Both the position numbers and the translations under genes were made by a program. Shown here piece by piece: positions 52,517 to 61,477 of a stretch of DNA of 64,000 bases (within the stretch, counting starts at the first letter, position 1; every line of letters starts with the position of its first letter). This DNA is from an uncultured Clostridia bacterium. Lineage in GTDB: Bacteria; Bacillota; Clostridia; TANB77; CAG-508. The notes beneath the pieces are model-generated. The model made no database searches, was not told the origin of the DNA, and saw only the letters and a program-made list of their open reading frames with translations. The DNA is taken from assembly GCA_934122155.1 (NCBI GenBank), contig CAKOVX010000001.1:1-64000 (forward strand), written 5' to 3'.

Positions 52517-53473
52517 TTAGCCGACATGTGTCTGTATAAGTCTTTTCAGACGTTCATCATTTACAAGTGTAGTGTATTCAGTACCGTTATAAGCAAATTC
52601 TGCACAAAGCATAACAAATCTGAGTCCTTCCATATATTCTTTGTAAGAATCATAACCTGCAACAACCATGTCCTTGAGTTCTGGTTCAATTACATAGTCA
52701 GCTGCTGCCTCCTTAACAGAAAGTGTCTCATATCCTGCAACTACGGTAGTAGAATAATAAGTACCATATACTGGTTTTTCTCCTGTATAACCAGGAGCTA
52801 CCAAGTAAATAGCCTTATTCATCAGCTCCGTAATCTTAGTTTCAACACTTTCAAGCTTTGCTTTGAGTGATTCAATTGACTGGCTATATTGTGTAACAAC
52901 ATGTTTTGCCTTATCTCTTTGACTCTTAGCTTCTGCTAAAGCTTTGCTTGCTTTTTCAAATACTTTCTGTGTTTCTGCAACACTTTCCTCACGAATTGTA
53001 AGAATCTTGCTAGCTTCATCAAGATTTTTTTCCATAACGGAAATTTCATCATTAATGGTTACTTTATCTCTTTCGAGAGTACCCATCTCCTCTAGCTTGA
53101 AAGCCTTTTTCTTCGACTCCTGCTTCTTCTGCATCTGGTTCTCTCTATCCTTTTTAGATTGATTTTGTCTATAATCCTGGTTCATTCTTGCTTCACTTTT
53201 TCTCGCCATATCTTCTTCCTCCTGACTAACACCTGCTGTAATTGTTGTTAACATAACTTGCTCATGGCTGTCTTTCTGCTGTTTAAGAATCCTCTCATTA
53301 GCTTTTATCGTTTTTAAATAAAGCTTAGGATCAAGAGCCATTTCTAATCTTTCTCTAAAAGCTTCTTCTTCCATTCCATATTCAGCTGCTAAACTCGGAA
53401 TCGACTTTCCATATTTAACAATCTGATTATAAATGCTATGAAAATTCATCTTCTTACAATTCCGTATTGTCAT
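52517..53473 (-). CDS. Uncharacterised coiled-coil protein, higher-GC
   Basis: No family recognised. The 318-aa protein has an N-terminal helical part resembling a helix-turn-helix (QIVKYGKSIPSLAAEYGMEEEAFRERLEMAL), a long charged coiled coil (about 90-215, rich in Lys, Glu, Gln and Ala), and a C-terminal globular part with Tyr-rich strands. No signal peptide. Its G+C is higher than the surroundings and codon 4 is CGG, both pointing to transfer. AAGGAGG stands eight bases before the ATG; promoter and terminator are both clear. Confidence 0.75.
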   Translation of the reverse strand: MTIRNCKKMNFHSIYNQIVKYGKSIPSLAAEYGMEEEAFRERLEMALDPKLYLKTIKANERILKQQKDSHEQVMLTTITAGVSQEEEDMARKSEARMNQDYRQNQSKKDRENQMQKKQESKKKAFKLEEMGTLERDKVTINDEISVMEKNLDEASKILTIREESVAETQKVFEKASKALAEAKSQRDKAKHVVTQYSQSIESLKAKLESVETKITELMNKAIYLVAPGYTGEKPVYGTYYSTTVVAGYETLSVKEAAADYVIEPELKDMVVAGYDSYKEYMEGLRFVMLCAEFAYNGTEYTTLVNDERLKRLIQTHVG

Positions 53474-53519
53474 AATGACGTCCTCCTTTTAAATAAATGA
53501 AGATTTTTCAGTCTTATTA

Positions 53520-53548
53520 ATTATACCATGAATTCTTCCAATAGTCAA
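53520..53548 (-). promoter_or_regulatory. Promoter of the coiled-coil protein gene
   Basis: TTGACT, 17-bp spacer, TATAAT on the minus strand. Confidence 0.8.
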
Positions 53549-53593
53549 ATTATGTAAATTTTTCTTCTCTTGTTTTTACTGAATTTAAAAAGT

Positions 53594-53930
53594 CTACCTG
53601 TTTGAAAATTCAACTTTATCCATTTCTGTATTTTCGTTTTTTACATTTTCTTCTCCACTTCTATTTTTATGTTCTTTATTCTCTACTTGAATTGGTAATT
53701 CAAAATCATTTTCTGGTATGTCAAGTGTTTCATCATCAAAAGTTAATTCATCATCATGAGATATAACTCCTATTTGTGTTTGCCTTATAAGTTTTCTTGT
53801 CTTTTTAATCAAATTTCTACAATAATTATCAAAGTTCTCCACTTGAAGCTAATGAATATCTTTCTTTTTTTGTTAATCCTTCATCACTTACTAGCCTTTC
53901 TATTAACCCCAATAGCTCTGGTATATTCAT
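53594..53930 (-). CDS. Acidic protein in two overlapping frames joined by an RF2-like CTTTGA site
   Basis: ATG at 53930 (GGGAG upstream) opens 33 codons, MNIPELLGLIERLVSDEG..., ending GGA GAA CTT TGA at 53829. The +1 frame continues DNYCRNLIKKTRKLIRQ and an acidic Glu/Asp/Asn-rich tail to 53594. The second frame alone has only a GTG (53842) without a ribosome-binding site. The junction CTT TGA, with GGAG just upstream, copies the prfB frameshift site, so a fused product of about 113 aa is plausible; a simple indel is the alternative. Function unknown. Confidence 0.5.
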
Positions 53931-53995
53931 ATAAAACTCCCTCTTTTATATTTATGTTAGCTGCAAGTAACAACTAACACTTTTAACTCCAAATT

Positions 53996-54250
53996 TTATT
54001 CATCTTCACCTGGTATTCCTGAGCGGTATTTAATATCTTCCATATGTGGAAAAATTTCTTTTACTCGTTTAAATGTAAGCATAGAATGCCTTGGCTGTGG
54101 GTTCTTATCATGTATTGTTAATAATTGTTGGGTATAGCAATTTTCAGATGTTTTAAAAAGTAAATATCTGTTTCTTACATAAGTAAAATATATTTGATAT
54201 CCATCTTCTAAGTTTTTATAAAATTCTTCAAAAGTGTATTTTCCATCCAT
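53996..54250 (-). CDS. Uncharacterised 84-aa protein
   Basis: Not recognised. A small soluble protein with aromatic strands (YQIYFTYVRNRYLLFKTSENCYTQ) and the segment PQPRHSMLTFKRVKEIFPHMEDI. AAGGA lies 12 bases before the ATG. Same kind as the other short genes of this accessory patch; ends the patch before ligA. Confidence 0.55.
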   Translation of the reverse strand: MDGKYTFEEFYKNLEDGYQIYFTYVRNRYLLFKTSENCYTQQLLTIHDKNPQPRHSMLTFKRVKEIFPHMEDIKYRSGIPGEDE

Positions 54251-54277
54251 ATAAATAATTTTTCCTTTTTATTAAAT

Positions 54278-56275
54278 TTAGTTTTTCATTGCAATAAACT
54301 CTTCCTCTGAAATTATCGTTATGCCTAGCTCTTGAGCTTTTTTTAGTTTGCTTCCTGCATCTTCTCCAGCCAAAACATAATCTGTTTTCTTTGATACTGA
54401 TGATGAAGTTTTGCCTCCTAGTTTTTCTATTAATTCACTCGCTTCTTCTCTTGAATAATGTTCTAAACTTCCTGTTAGTACAAATGTTTTTCCTGCAAAT
54501 TTTTCATCTTGATTTGTTTGTGTTTCGGCTTTCATATTTACATTAGCTTGTTTCAGTTTGTTTATCAAATCTATAGTCTGGTCTTGTCTAAAAAATTCGT
54601 AAATTGTATTTGCAGTTATTTCTCCTACATCTTCTACCATCCTTAGTTCTTCATAAGATGCTTCTATTAGCTTGTCCATATCTTTAAAATATTTTGCAAG
54701 TGTTTTAGCTGATTTTACACCCACATGTCTAATCCCTAAAGAGTTTATTATTCTATACAAATCTCTGGTTTTGCTTTCTTCAATAGCATTTATTAAGTTT
54801 TGTGCAAATTTTTTGCCATTTTTCTTTAATGATGAAATATCCTCTATTGTTAATTTGTATATATCCGCAATATTTGAAATTAATTTTCTTTCGATTAGTT
54901 CCCCAATAATTGCTTCTCCAAGTCCATCTATATTCATTGCATCTTTAGATGCAAAATGAATAATACTTCTATACAATTTAGCCGGACACTCAACACCTAT
55001 ACATCTAACAACAGCTTCTCCTTCTTCTCTAACAGCCTCTGCTCCACACACAGGACAAACTCTTGGCATTTCAAAGATTTTTTCAGTTCCATCCCTCTTT
55101 TTTTTGTTTACTCCAACTACTTCTGGAATAACATCTCCAGCTTTTTGAATTACAACTCTATCACCAATTCTAATATCATTTTGTTTGATATAGTCTTCAT
55201 TATGAAGAGTGGTTTTTGAGATTTTTGATCCTGCAACATATACTGGGTCTAAAATAGCCATTGGAGTAATTGCTCCTGTTCTTCCCACTTGGCAAACAAT
55301 ATCTTTTAGCAATGTCTCCTTTTTCTCTGGAGGATATTTATATGCCACTGCCCATCTTGGTGTCTTATATGTTGTACCAACCTTTTCTCTTAATTCCAAA
55401 TCATTAACTTTAACAACTGCACCATCTATTCCAAAGTCTAAATCATTACGCATATTCCCAATATCTTCGATAGCTTTTCTAACTTCTTGCATATTTTTGC
55501 ATAAAATTTTTACAGGATTAACATTAAATCCTAGTTTCTCTAAATATAATAAACTCTCATAATGAGTCTCAAATGTAATATCATCACATTTTTGAACATT
55601 AAACACATAAATATCTAATGGTCTTGAAGCTGTTATTTTACTATCTAACTGTCTTAGTGAACCTGCTGCGGCATTTCTAGCATTTGCAAATTGTTCTTGT
55701 TCTTCTAATAGCCTGTCCTCATTTAATTTATCAAAATCTGTTTTTCCAATAAAAACCTCTCCACGTACAGTTATAGATATTGGTTCTTTTAGTTCTTTAG
55801 GTACATGCTTTATAGTAGAAATATTTTGAGTTACATCTTCTCCAACTATCCCATTGCCACGAGTTGCTCCTCTATATAACTTTCCATTTCTATATTCTAT
55901 TGCTGATGATAAACCATCTATTTTAGTTTCTACAACGTACTCTAGCGGCCTTGAAAATTCATTTGCAGCCTTTTGCATTTTTTCATCAAATTCTTCTATC
56001 TCTTCAAACGTAAATACATCTTGAAGGCTTTGTAAAGGTACTTCATGAGTTACTTTTTCGAAACCTTTTTTTATAGCTCCTGTTCCAACTCTTTGTGTTG
56101 GTGAATCTTCTGTTATTAACTCTGGGTATTCTTTCTCTATTTGTTTTAATTCCCTCATAAGCATATCATATTCATAGTCACTAACTACTTGTTCATCGTC
56201 AAAATATTTTTTTGTATAATATTGCAATAAAGGTCTTAACTCTTCTGCTCTTTTTTTCGCTTGTTCAAATTCCAT
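54278..56275 (-). CDS. ligA: NAD+-dependent DNA ligase
   Basis: A 665-aa ligase of normal length. Adenylation domain with the active Lys in ETKIDGLS, then OB fold, four-Cys zinc finger (CPVCGAEA, CIGVECPAK), helix-hairpin-helix repeats (LGIRHVGVKSAKTLAKYF, VEDVGEITANTIYEF), and a C-terminal BRCT domain (GKTFVLTGSLEHYSREEASE). Seals nicks in replication and repair. GAGG before the ATG. Confidence 0.97.
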   Translation of the reverse strand: MEFEQAKKRAEELRPLLQYYTKKYFDDEQVVSDYEYDMLMRELKQIEKEYPELITEDSPTQRVGTGAIKKGFEKVTHEVPLQSLQDVFTFEEIEEFDEKMQKAANEFSRPLEYVVETKIDGLSSAIEYRNGKLYRGATRGNGIVGEDVTQNISTIKHVPKELKEPISITVRGEVFIGKTDFDKLNEDRLLEEQEQFANARNAAAGSLRQLDSKITASRPLDIYVFNVQKCDDITFETHYESLLYLEKLGFNVNPVKILCKNMQEVRKAIEDIGNMRNDLDFGIDGAVVKVNDLELREKVGTTYKTPRWAVAYKYPPEKKETLLKDIVCQVGRTGAITPMAILDPVYVAGSKISKTTLHNEDYIKQNDIRIGDRVVIQKAGDVIPEVVGVNKKKRDGTEKIFEMPRVCPVCGAEAVREEGEAVVRCIGVECPAKLYRSIIHFASKDAMNIDGLGEAIIGELIERKLISNIADIYKLTIEDISSLKKNGKKFAQNLINAIEESKTRDLYRIINSLGIRHVGVKSAKTLAKYFKDMDKLIEASYEELRMVEDVGEITANTIYEFFRQDQTIDLINKLKQANVNMKAETQTNQDEKFAGKTFVLTGSLEHYSREEASELIEKLGGKTSSSVSKKTDYVLAGEDAGSKLKKAQELGITIISEEEFIAMKN

Positions 56276-56286
56276 AACTTTACCTC

Positions 56287-56886
56287 TTACATTGAATCTT
56301 TAAATAATTCTTTTCCATTTTTTATGTATTCCCATCCTGAGAATATTGTAGCTACCACTGATACACTCATTATCAAAGTAACTAGTAGATTTATTATAAA
56401 ATTATAGCCTGTCAAATTTCCGTTAAATATAGCACCATATGGATTTGGGTCAATAAAAGCTAATATAACAGCAATCATTTGAGAGACTGTTTTCATTTTT
56501 CCCCATACATTTGCTGCAATTACATTTCCGTCCTTTTGTACTGCAATTAATCTATAACCAGATACAACAAATTCTCTAAATATTACTATTATTGGAATCC
56601 ATGCTGGCAAGTGACCAAATTCAACTAGCATAACCATTGCAGCTATTACAACTATTTTGTCTGCAATAGGGTCTAAAAACTTTCCAAACGTTGTTATTTG
56701 ATTTTTTGATCTTGCAATATATCCATCTAATTTATCTGTCATTGCTGCTATTATAAATATTAAATCAATTATTAAATATGTTATAGGTATTCCCCATAGT
56801 TCTCCTTTAATGTTAAGAAATGGTATTATAACCATTATTGGTACTAAAACTATTCTTAGTATTGTTAATTTGTTTGGTAAATTCAT
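56287..56886 (-). CDS. pgsA: CDP-diacylglycerol--glycerol-3-phosphate phosphatidyltransferase
   Basis: A 199-aa membrane enzyme for phosphatidylglycerol synthesis. The CDP-alcohol phosphatidyltransferase motif is seen as DKLDGYIARSKNQITTFGKFLDPIADK (first Asp of the D-G motif slightly altered: TDKLDG). Four to six helices. It is 11 bp upstream of ligA and probably co-transcribed. Confidence 0.95.
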   Translation of the reverse strand: MNLPNKLTILRIVLVPIMVIIPFLNIKGELWGIPITYLIIDLIFIIAAMTDKLDGYIARSKNQITTFGKFLDPIADKIVVIAAMVMLVEFGHLPAWIPIIVIFREFVVSGYRLIAVQKDGNVIAANVWGKMKTVSQMIAVILAFIDPNPYGAIFNGNLTGYNFIINLLVTLIMSVSVVATIFSGWEYIKNGKELFKDSM

Positions 56887-56991
56887 TGTTTTCTGCCTCC
56901 ATAAATAAAAAATATAATGTACTAACTACTTAGTACATTATATATATAAATTTTAAAAAAATAAATAGTTTATTGTTTTTTTATAATATTT

Positions 56992-57873
56992 TTATGCTCT
57001 TGGGTGTGCCTTCTGATATATATCTTTTAGTCTCGGATCTTGAAACTGCATATATACTTGTGTTGATGATATATCTGAGTGTCCAAGCATTGTTTGTATA
57101 GCTTTTAGGTCTGCTCCATTTTGCAATAAATGTGTTGCAAATGAGTGTCTTAATACATGAGGTGTAATATCTTTTGTAATATGTGCTTGTTCCTTATAAT
57201 ATTTAACAATTTTCCAAAATCCTTGTCTTGTTAGCCTTTGTCCATTTACATTTACAAACAAAGCTTTTTCTTTATCACTTTTTATTAATATTGGTCTTGC
57301 ATCTTCAATATACTCTTTTAATGCTTTTAGTGATATTGAACCTAATGGAATATTTCTTTGTTTTGAGCCAAATTTGCAGGTCACATATCCTTCAGTTATG
57401 TTAACATCTTCTATGTTTAGATTTATAATTTCAGTTACTCTCATTCCAGTAGCATATGCAAATTCCAACATTGCTTTGTCTCTTGTTCCTTTTAAATCAA
57501 CATCCTTTGGTTGGTCTAATAGTAGCTCTACCTCTTTTGCTGTAAGAACACTAGGAACTCTCTTTTCAACTTTTGGTGATTGTACTTCTTCAGTTGGATC
57601 ATTTTTTATTTTTTTACTTCTTATTAAAAATTGATAGAATGATCTAATTGATGCTAAATTTCTAGAAATTGTTGATGGCTTTTTTCCGATTTGTTTTAAA
57701 TAGCCTAGATAGGTTGTAATATCTTCTTTTGTTGCTTTTAAATAGTTTATTTTACTCTCTTCTATATAATCCTTATATTGTATTATGTCTCTTTTGTATG
57801 ATTGTAATGTGTTGTCTGATAATTTTTTTTCATTTTGTAAAAAATCCAAAAAAAGTTTAATTTGTTTTTCCAT
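56992..57873 (-). CDS. xerD: Tyrosine recombinase XerC/XerD
   Basis: About 293 aa, chromosome-dimer recombinase. SAM-like N-terminal domain (FLDFLQNEKKLSDNTLQSYKRDI), catalytic Arg in TGMRVTEIINL, HVLRHSFATHLL, GHSDISSTQVYM with the Tyr nucleophile. All catalytic residues are present, unlike the integrase at 20 kb. AGGGGAA favours the ATG at 57873. The location next to spoIIM is as in Bacillus. Confidence 0.93.
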   Translation of the reverse strand: MEKQIKLFLDFLQNEKKLSDNTLQSYKRDIIQYKDYIEESKINYLKATKEDITTYLGYLKQIGKKPSTISRNLASIRSFYQFLIRSKKIKNDPTEEVQSPKVEKRVPSVLTAKEVELLLDQPKDVDLKGTRDKAMLEFAYATGMRVTEIINLNIEDVNITEGYVTCKFGSKQRNIPLGSISLKALKEYIEDARPILIKSDKEKALFVNVNGQRLTRQGFWKIVKYYKEQAHITKDITPHVLRHSFATHLLQNGADLKAIQTMLGHSDISSTQVYMQFQDPRLKDIYQKAHPRA

Positions 57874-57987
57874 TTCTAGTTCCCCTATCTTGTATATTTT
57901 ATTTTTATATGTCATATTGATTTACATAAGTTATATCAAAATAATTTAAAATTGTAAAGAGTTTTGATAATTTTTTTAATTTTCATT

Positions 57988-58632
57988 TTAAAAATACTCT
58001 TTGCATAATACTAGTAAATTTATAGATAAATATGCTTCTATAAATGAAGCTACTGTTAGTACTGCTAGTATAATTAAAAAAAATATTGTGTGTCTGATAA
58101 TTTCTACTTTAATATTTTCTCTTCTTTTATCCTTAATTATTGATTTATACATTTTTATTCCACTAACTGCCATTCCAATAACACATGGAATAATTATTAA
58201 GTTTTGTAGCATCATACTAGTTAAGAAAAATATTACTCCTCTTCCGGTTCCCCATACATTAACAGCTGCTGAAATAGTATACCCCAGGCAAAAGCCTCTA
58301 AATAGCACCATTCCTAAAACTATTGGTATTCCTATAACTGTCGAACCAACAAACCACATAATAAAAACTAATAACAAGTTACTTCCTAAAGATTTTTTTA
58401 ATAGTTCTCCACTATTTATTGTTTTTCCATCTTTTAGTTCTCCTGTAAAGTTTGTAAGGTAGGTTTGAATATCTCGTATTTGGGCTTCGCTCATATTATT
58501 TAAAAATACTACTCCTATTATAACTCCTATTAACATTATAATTGAAACCAATATATATTCTTTTAAGTTTTCTAATATGTACCTTTTTATAATTTCAGTA
58601 GCTTTACACATTTTCTTAGGTGTTCTTCTCAT
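57988..58632 (-). CDS. spoIIM: Stage II sporulation protein M
   Basis: About 214 aa with five membrane helices: EYILVSIIMLIGVIIGVVFLNN, then NLLLVFIMWFVGSTVIGIPIVLGMVLFRGFCLGY, the signature of SpoIIM. In Bacillus it works with SpoIID and SpoIIP in forespore engulfment. GAGG six bases before the ATG at 58632 favours that start. Confidence 0.93.
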   Translation of the reverse strand: MRRTPKKMCKATEIIKRYILENLKEYILVSIIMLIGVIIGVVFLNNMSEAQIRDIQTYLTNFTGELKDGKTINSGELLKKSLGSNLLLVFIMWFVGSTVIGIPIVLGMVLFRGFCLGYTISAAVNVWGTGRGVIFFLTSMMLQNLIIIPCVIGMAVSGIKMYKSIIKDKRRENIKVEIIRHTIFFLIILAVLTVASFIEAYLSINLLVLCKEYF

Positions 58633-58711
58633 TTCTAACCTCATTTCATTATCATTGCAAGTATTTATACATAATGTCTATTCAATAAAATGATTTTTAG
58701 AACTTATTATA

Positions 58712-59905
58712 TTAACCTACTGTTAATTTTCCGTATACTCCGCCTCCTCCAGCTTGAATAGTAGCTTTTCCGTCTCTCGCATTCACTATTGTTTTCGCTA
58801 TTTTTTCTCCCACAACAGCTTCAATGTCGTCCTCTGACAGCTTATGTAAAATATTCATTTCTGTTTCAAAACTGTTCAATAGCTTATCTATTGTTTTGCT
58901 TCCCAAACCAGGAATAAATGTTAGTGGAACCTGGTAAATGTATGGTGGTCTATTTTCAGGGCTTACACTTTTTTCTTTATCTCTAATTGCTACTATTCTA
59001 TCTAAAACTCCCATTGTAATGTTTTTTCCATGACATTCTGGACATTCAAATATAGGTGGCTCTCCTTCTATTGGTTTGTCACAAGTTTCACAGTATGTTC
59101 TATGGTATTTACCAAGTTTTGGATCTAACCCATAATTACATAATATTTTTCTTCCATCTTCATTTTTCAATGCTTTTAAAAGCTCTTTGAAAGAAATATC
59201 TTCAACTAATATTTTATTATATTCTCTTGCAATTTTGGGTAATGAATGTGCATCTGAGTTTGTTATAAATGTTCTCGTTTCTAGCTCAGATATTTGGTCT
59301 GCAAGTTCAGTATCTGCACTTAAGCCTAGCTCTATTGCAAATATTTTATCAAATCTTTCTTTAAATATCCTGCTCAAACTGCTTGTACAATTTCCGTAAA
59401 AACTTTTATGTGGCGTAAACGCATGAGCTGGTATTAATACTCCATTGAATTTTTCGACAATGTTTACTAATTCGTATGCTGATATGCACGCTCTTTGAGA
59501 ACTCAATGTTATATTCTTAATATATTTACTCATCTCATTAGAAAACGCTTTTATATCTGTTAATGTCGGAAAATAACATAAGTTATGGGCGCTACCTGTT
59601 TTTCCTTCGTCATTTACTTCAGAAGTTTCAATTTCACTACCTAAAATTATACAAACTTTATCTTTATAAATGATGCCTCCATCTTTTATTTCATATGCTT
59701 CACCATTTTCTAAAAATTTTTCTATGTCTTCTATGACATAAGGAGAAGCACAGTCTATAATACCAACTATCTGTATTCCTTTCCTTTCAGCACATTCTCT
59801 TGCAATGTTAGCAAAATTCAAGCTTCTAGCAGCAGTTATTTTTATAGGTTTTCCATTTTCACTTCTGCCAATATGTACATGTAAGTCTGCAAATATTTCT
59901 TGCAT
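58712..59905 (-). CDS. Endonuclease Q family protein (PHP domain)
   Basis: A 397-aa protein. The N-terminal PHP domain starts with FADLHVHIGRS and continues with IIDCASP, LGSEIE, IPAHAFTP and TNSDAHSLPKIARE, giving the metal-binding His/Asp/Glu set. A zinc ribbon (CETCDKPIEGEPPIFECPEC) and a C-terminal HhH-like tail (FIPGLGSKTIDKLL) follow. Archaeal EndoQ cuts DNA at deaminated bases such as uracil and hypoxanthine; a similar repair role is likely. GGAGG precedes the ATG. Confidence 0.88.
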   Translation of the reverse strand: MQEIFADLHVHIGRSENGKPIKITAARSLNFANIARECAERKGIQIVGIIDCASPYVIEDIEKFLENGEAYEIKDGGIIYKDKVCIILGSEIETSEVNDEGKTGSAHNLCYFPTLTDIKAFSNEMSKYIKNITLSSQRACISAYELVNIVEKFNGVLIPAHAFTPHKSFYGNCTSSLSRIFKERFDKIFAIELGLSADTELADQISELETRTFITNSDAHSLPKIAREYNKILVEDISFKELLKALKNEDGRKILCNYGLDPKLGKYHRTYCETCDKPIEGEPPIFECPECHGKNITMGVLDRIVAIRDKEKSVSPENRPPYIYQVPLTFIPGLGSKTIDKLLNSFETEMNILHKLSEDDIEAVVGEKIAKTIVNARDGKATIQAGGGGVYGKLTVG

Positions 59906-59937
59906 TTTTTATTCCTCCTTTTTTATTTTACTCAAAA

Positions 59938-59962
59938 AAAGATTGGTGTATAGCCAATCTTT
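59938..59962 (-). terminator. Terminator after the 77-aa protein gene
   Basis: AAAGATTGG and CCAATCTTT, 9-bp stem, 7-nt loop, followed by a T-run on the minus strand. Confidence 0.8.
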
Positions 59963-59985
59963 CTAGCTTTTATCTTTCGTAAATC

Positions 59986-60219
59986 TTATTCCCCTATTTC
60001 ACGGTTCATTGCATCTCGTATATCTTTGCCTGTCACAATTGTATTTTGTTTATTGTTTTGAGCCGATATTTGTTCATTTCTTTCGTCATGTGCCTTAATT
60101 GCTTCTTGAATGTTTTTGTCTATTACAACCATTGCCTTTATAGCAGAAATATTGTCATCTACCATTGGGTCATTTATTCTATCTGCTGCATCTTGAATTG
60201 TTCCTTTCAATTGTCTCAT
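59986..60219 (-). CDS. Uncharacterised 77-aa helical protein
   Basis: Not recognised. All-helical, polar (TIQDAADRINDPMVDDNISAIKAMVVID..., then a Gln/Asn-rich linker and a short helix). Its start overlaps the stop of the 180-aa gene by four bases and has GGAGGTG five bases upstream, so the two are coupled. Confidence 0.65.
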   Translation of the reverse strand: MRQLKGTIQDAADRINDPMVDDNISAIKAMVVIDKNIQEAIKAHDERNEQISAQNNKQNTIVTGKDIRDAMNREIGE

Positions 60220-60758
60220 ACTAGCACCTCCTGCATTTCTGTAACAAATTGTTTAAACTGATTTAAGTACCTATTATTTTTATCTTTTAAATTTCTATAC
60301 TCTAATAGTACTAATGCTTCATCAACTTTGAATGCAATTCTTTCTGGTCTGTCTAAAAGCATGCCTCCAAAATTATCAACTAATTCTAGTACATCACTTT
60401 CTTTTTCTCTTGGAAAGCTCCCGCTATATCTATTAACCTCTTCACAAATTTTACAAAACCTATTTGAAAAGCCCAACTCTGATAAGTAGTTTGCTCCTTC
60501 TTTAGCATATGCTTTTATTTTTTCAAAGTCTTGCTGAGGCCCAATACTTTTTTTACAGTTACATAATAAACTGGCAGTTATAACTAAGTTTTCATCTAAA
60601 TCTATATTTGTATTTTCTAAAAACAATTTTGCTAAATATGTTTTAAATATTACAGATTTATCAAAAAATATACCAGTTTTTTGCTGTAAATAATGCATTA
60701 TCTCCATCTTCTTTATCCAATCTTTTTCAGATAAGATATAGTCTGCAAAAGTTTCCAT
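60216..60758 (-). CDS. Uncharacterised 180-aa helical protein, possible degenerate HD-type fold
   Basis: Not recognised with certainty. All-alpha sequence with features suggestive of a worn HD-domain (DENLVITASLLCNCKKS, ICEEVNRYSGSFPREKESDVLELVDNFGG), but the HD metal pair is missing. Several cysteines. GAGGAG precedes the ATG; a promoter lies about 70 bp upstream. Confidence 0.6.
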   Translation of the reverse strand: METFADYILSEKDWIKKMEIMHYLQQKTGIFFDKSVIFKTYLAKLFLENTNIDLDENLVITASLLCNCKKSIGPQQDFEKIKAYAKEGANYLSELGFSNRFCKICEEVNRYSGSFPREKESDVLELVDNFGGMLLDRPERIAFKVDEALVLLEYRNLKDKNNRYLNQFKQFVTEMQEVLV

Positions 60759-60822
60759 CTAAATTACTCCTCTTTTAATGGAATTTTCCTATGTAATCTC
60801 GTAAATACCTTTTGTTTAATAC

Positions 60823-60851
60823 ATTATATGTTAATTGTGCTTTTAATTCAA
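60823..60851 (-). promoter_or_regulatory. Promoter of the 180-aa/77-aa gene pair
   Basis: TTGAAT, 17-bp spacer, TATAAT on the minus strand. Confidence 0.7.
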
Positions 60852-60897
60852 TAATGTCATATAAATGTAATAAAAATGTAAATATTTTGTAACATAT

Positions 60898-61476
60898 CTA
60901 CATTTTTATCTTTTTTAAAACTTCACTTATTTGTAATTCTAAGTTTTCATTATTTATAATTGTATAATCACTATGACTAATATAAAACTCATTTTCATGT
61001 TGAGCCTCAAGTCTTGACACCGCATGAGCTCTATCTATTTTATCTCTTTTTATAATCCTTTGTAATTGAATTTCTCTATTTTCTGAAACAACAGCAATTG
61101 TTACATCACATAATTGTTGTATTTGAGCCTCTATAAGTAATGGTGCATCTATTGCGATTTTATTATTATTGCATTTTTCTATTTGAAACTTTATTTCACT
61201 TTTTATATATTTAAAAGTTATATTATTTAATTCGTTTCTCTTTTCTGAATCTGAATAAATTGTATCTGCCAACTTTTTTCTATTTAATTCGCCATCTTCT
61301 AATAAAATATCTTTTCCAAAATGATTCACTATTTCTTGTAAATACTTTGTGCCATTTTTTGATAACTGTTTAGCAATTTTATCAGCATTTATAATATTAA
61401 ATGCATATTCTTTTTCTAATATCTCACATACTGTACTTTTTCCTGCTCCTGAACTTCCTGTAACGCCTAAAATCAT
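60898..61476 (-). CDS. coaE: Dephospho-CoA kinase
   Basis: A 192-aa P-loop kinase for the last step of coenzyme A synthesis: GVTGSSGAGKSTVCEIL, NADKIAKQLS with the catalytic Asp, DAPLLIEAQ, and RDKIDRAHAVSRLEAQ as the LID. Its start is one base after the tmcAL stop region, so they are co-transcribed. Confidence 0.94.
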   Translation of the reverse strand: MILGVTGSSGAGKSTVCEILEKEYAFNIINADKIAKQLSKNGTKYLQEIVNHFGKDILLEDGELNRKKLADTIYSDSEKRNELNNITFKYIKSEIKFQIEKCNNNKIAIDAPLLIEAQIQQLCDVTIAVVSENREIQLQRIIKRDKIDRAHAVSRLEAQHENEFYISHSDYTIINNENLELQISEVLKKIKM

Positions 61477-61477
61477 T

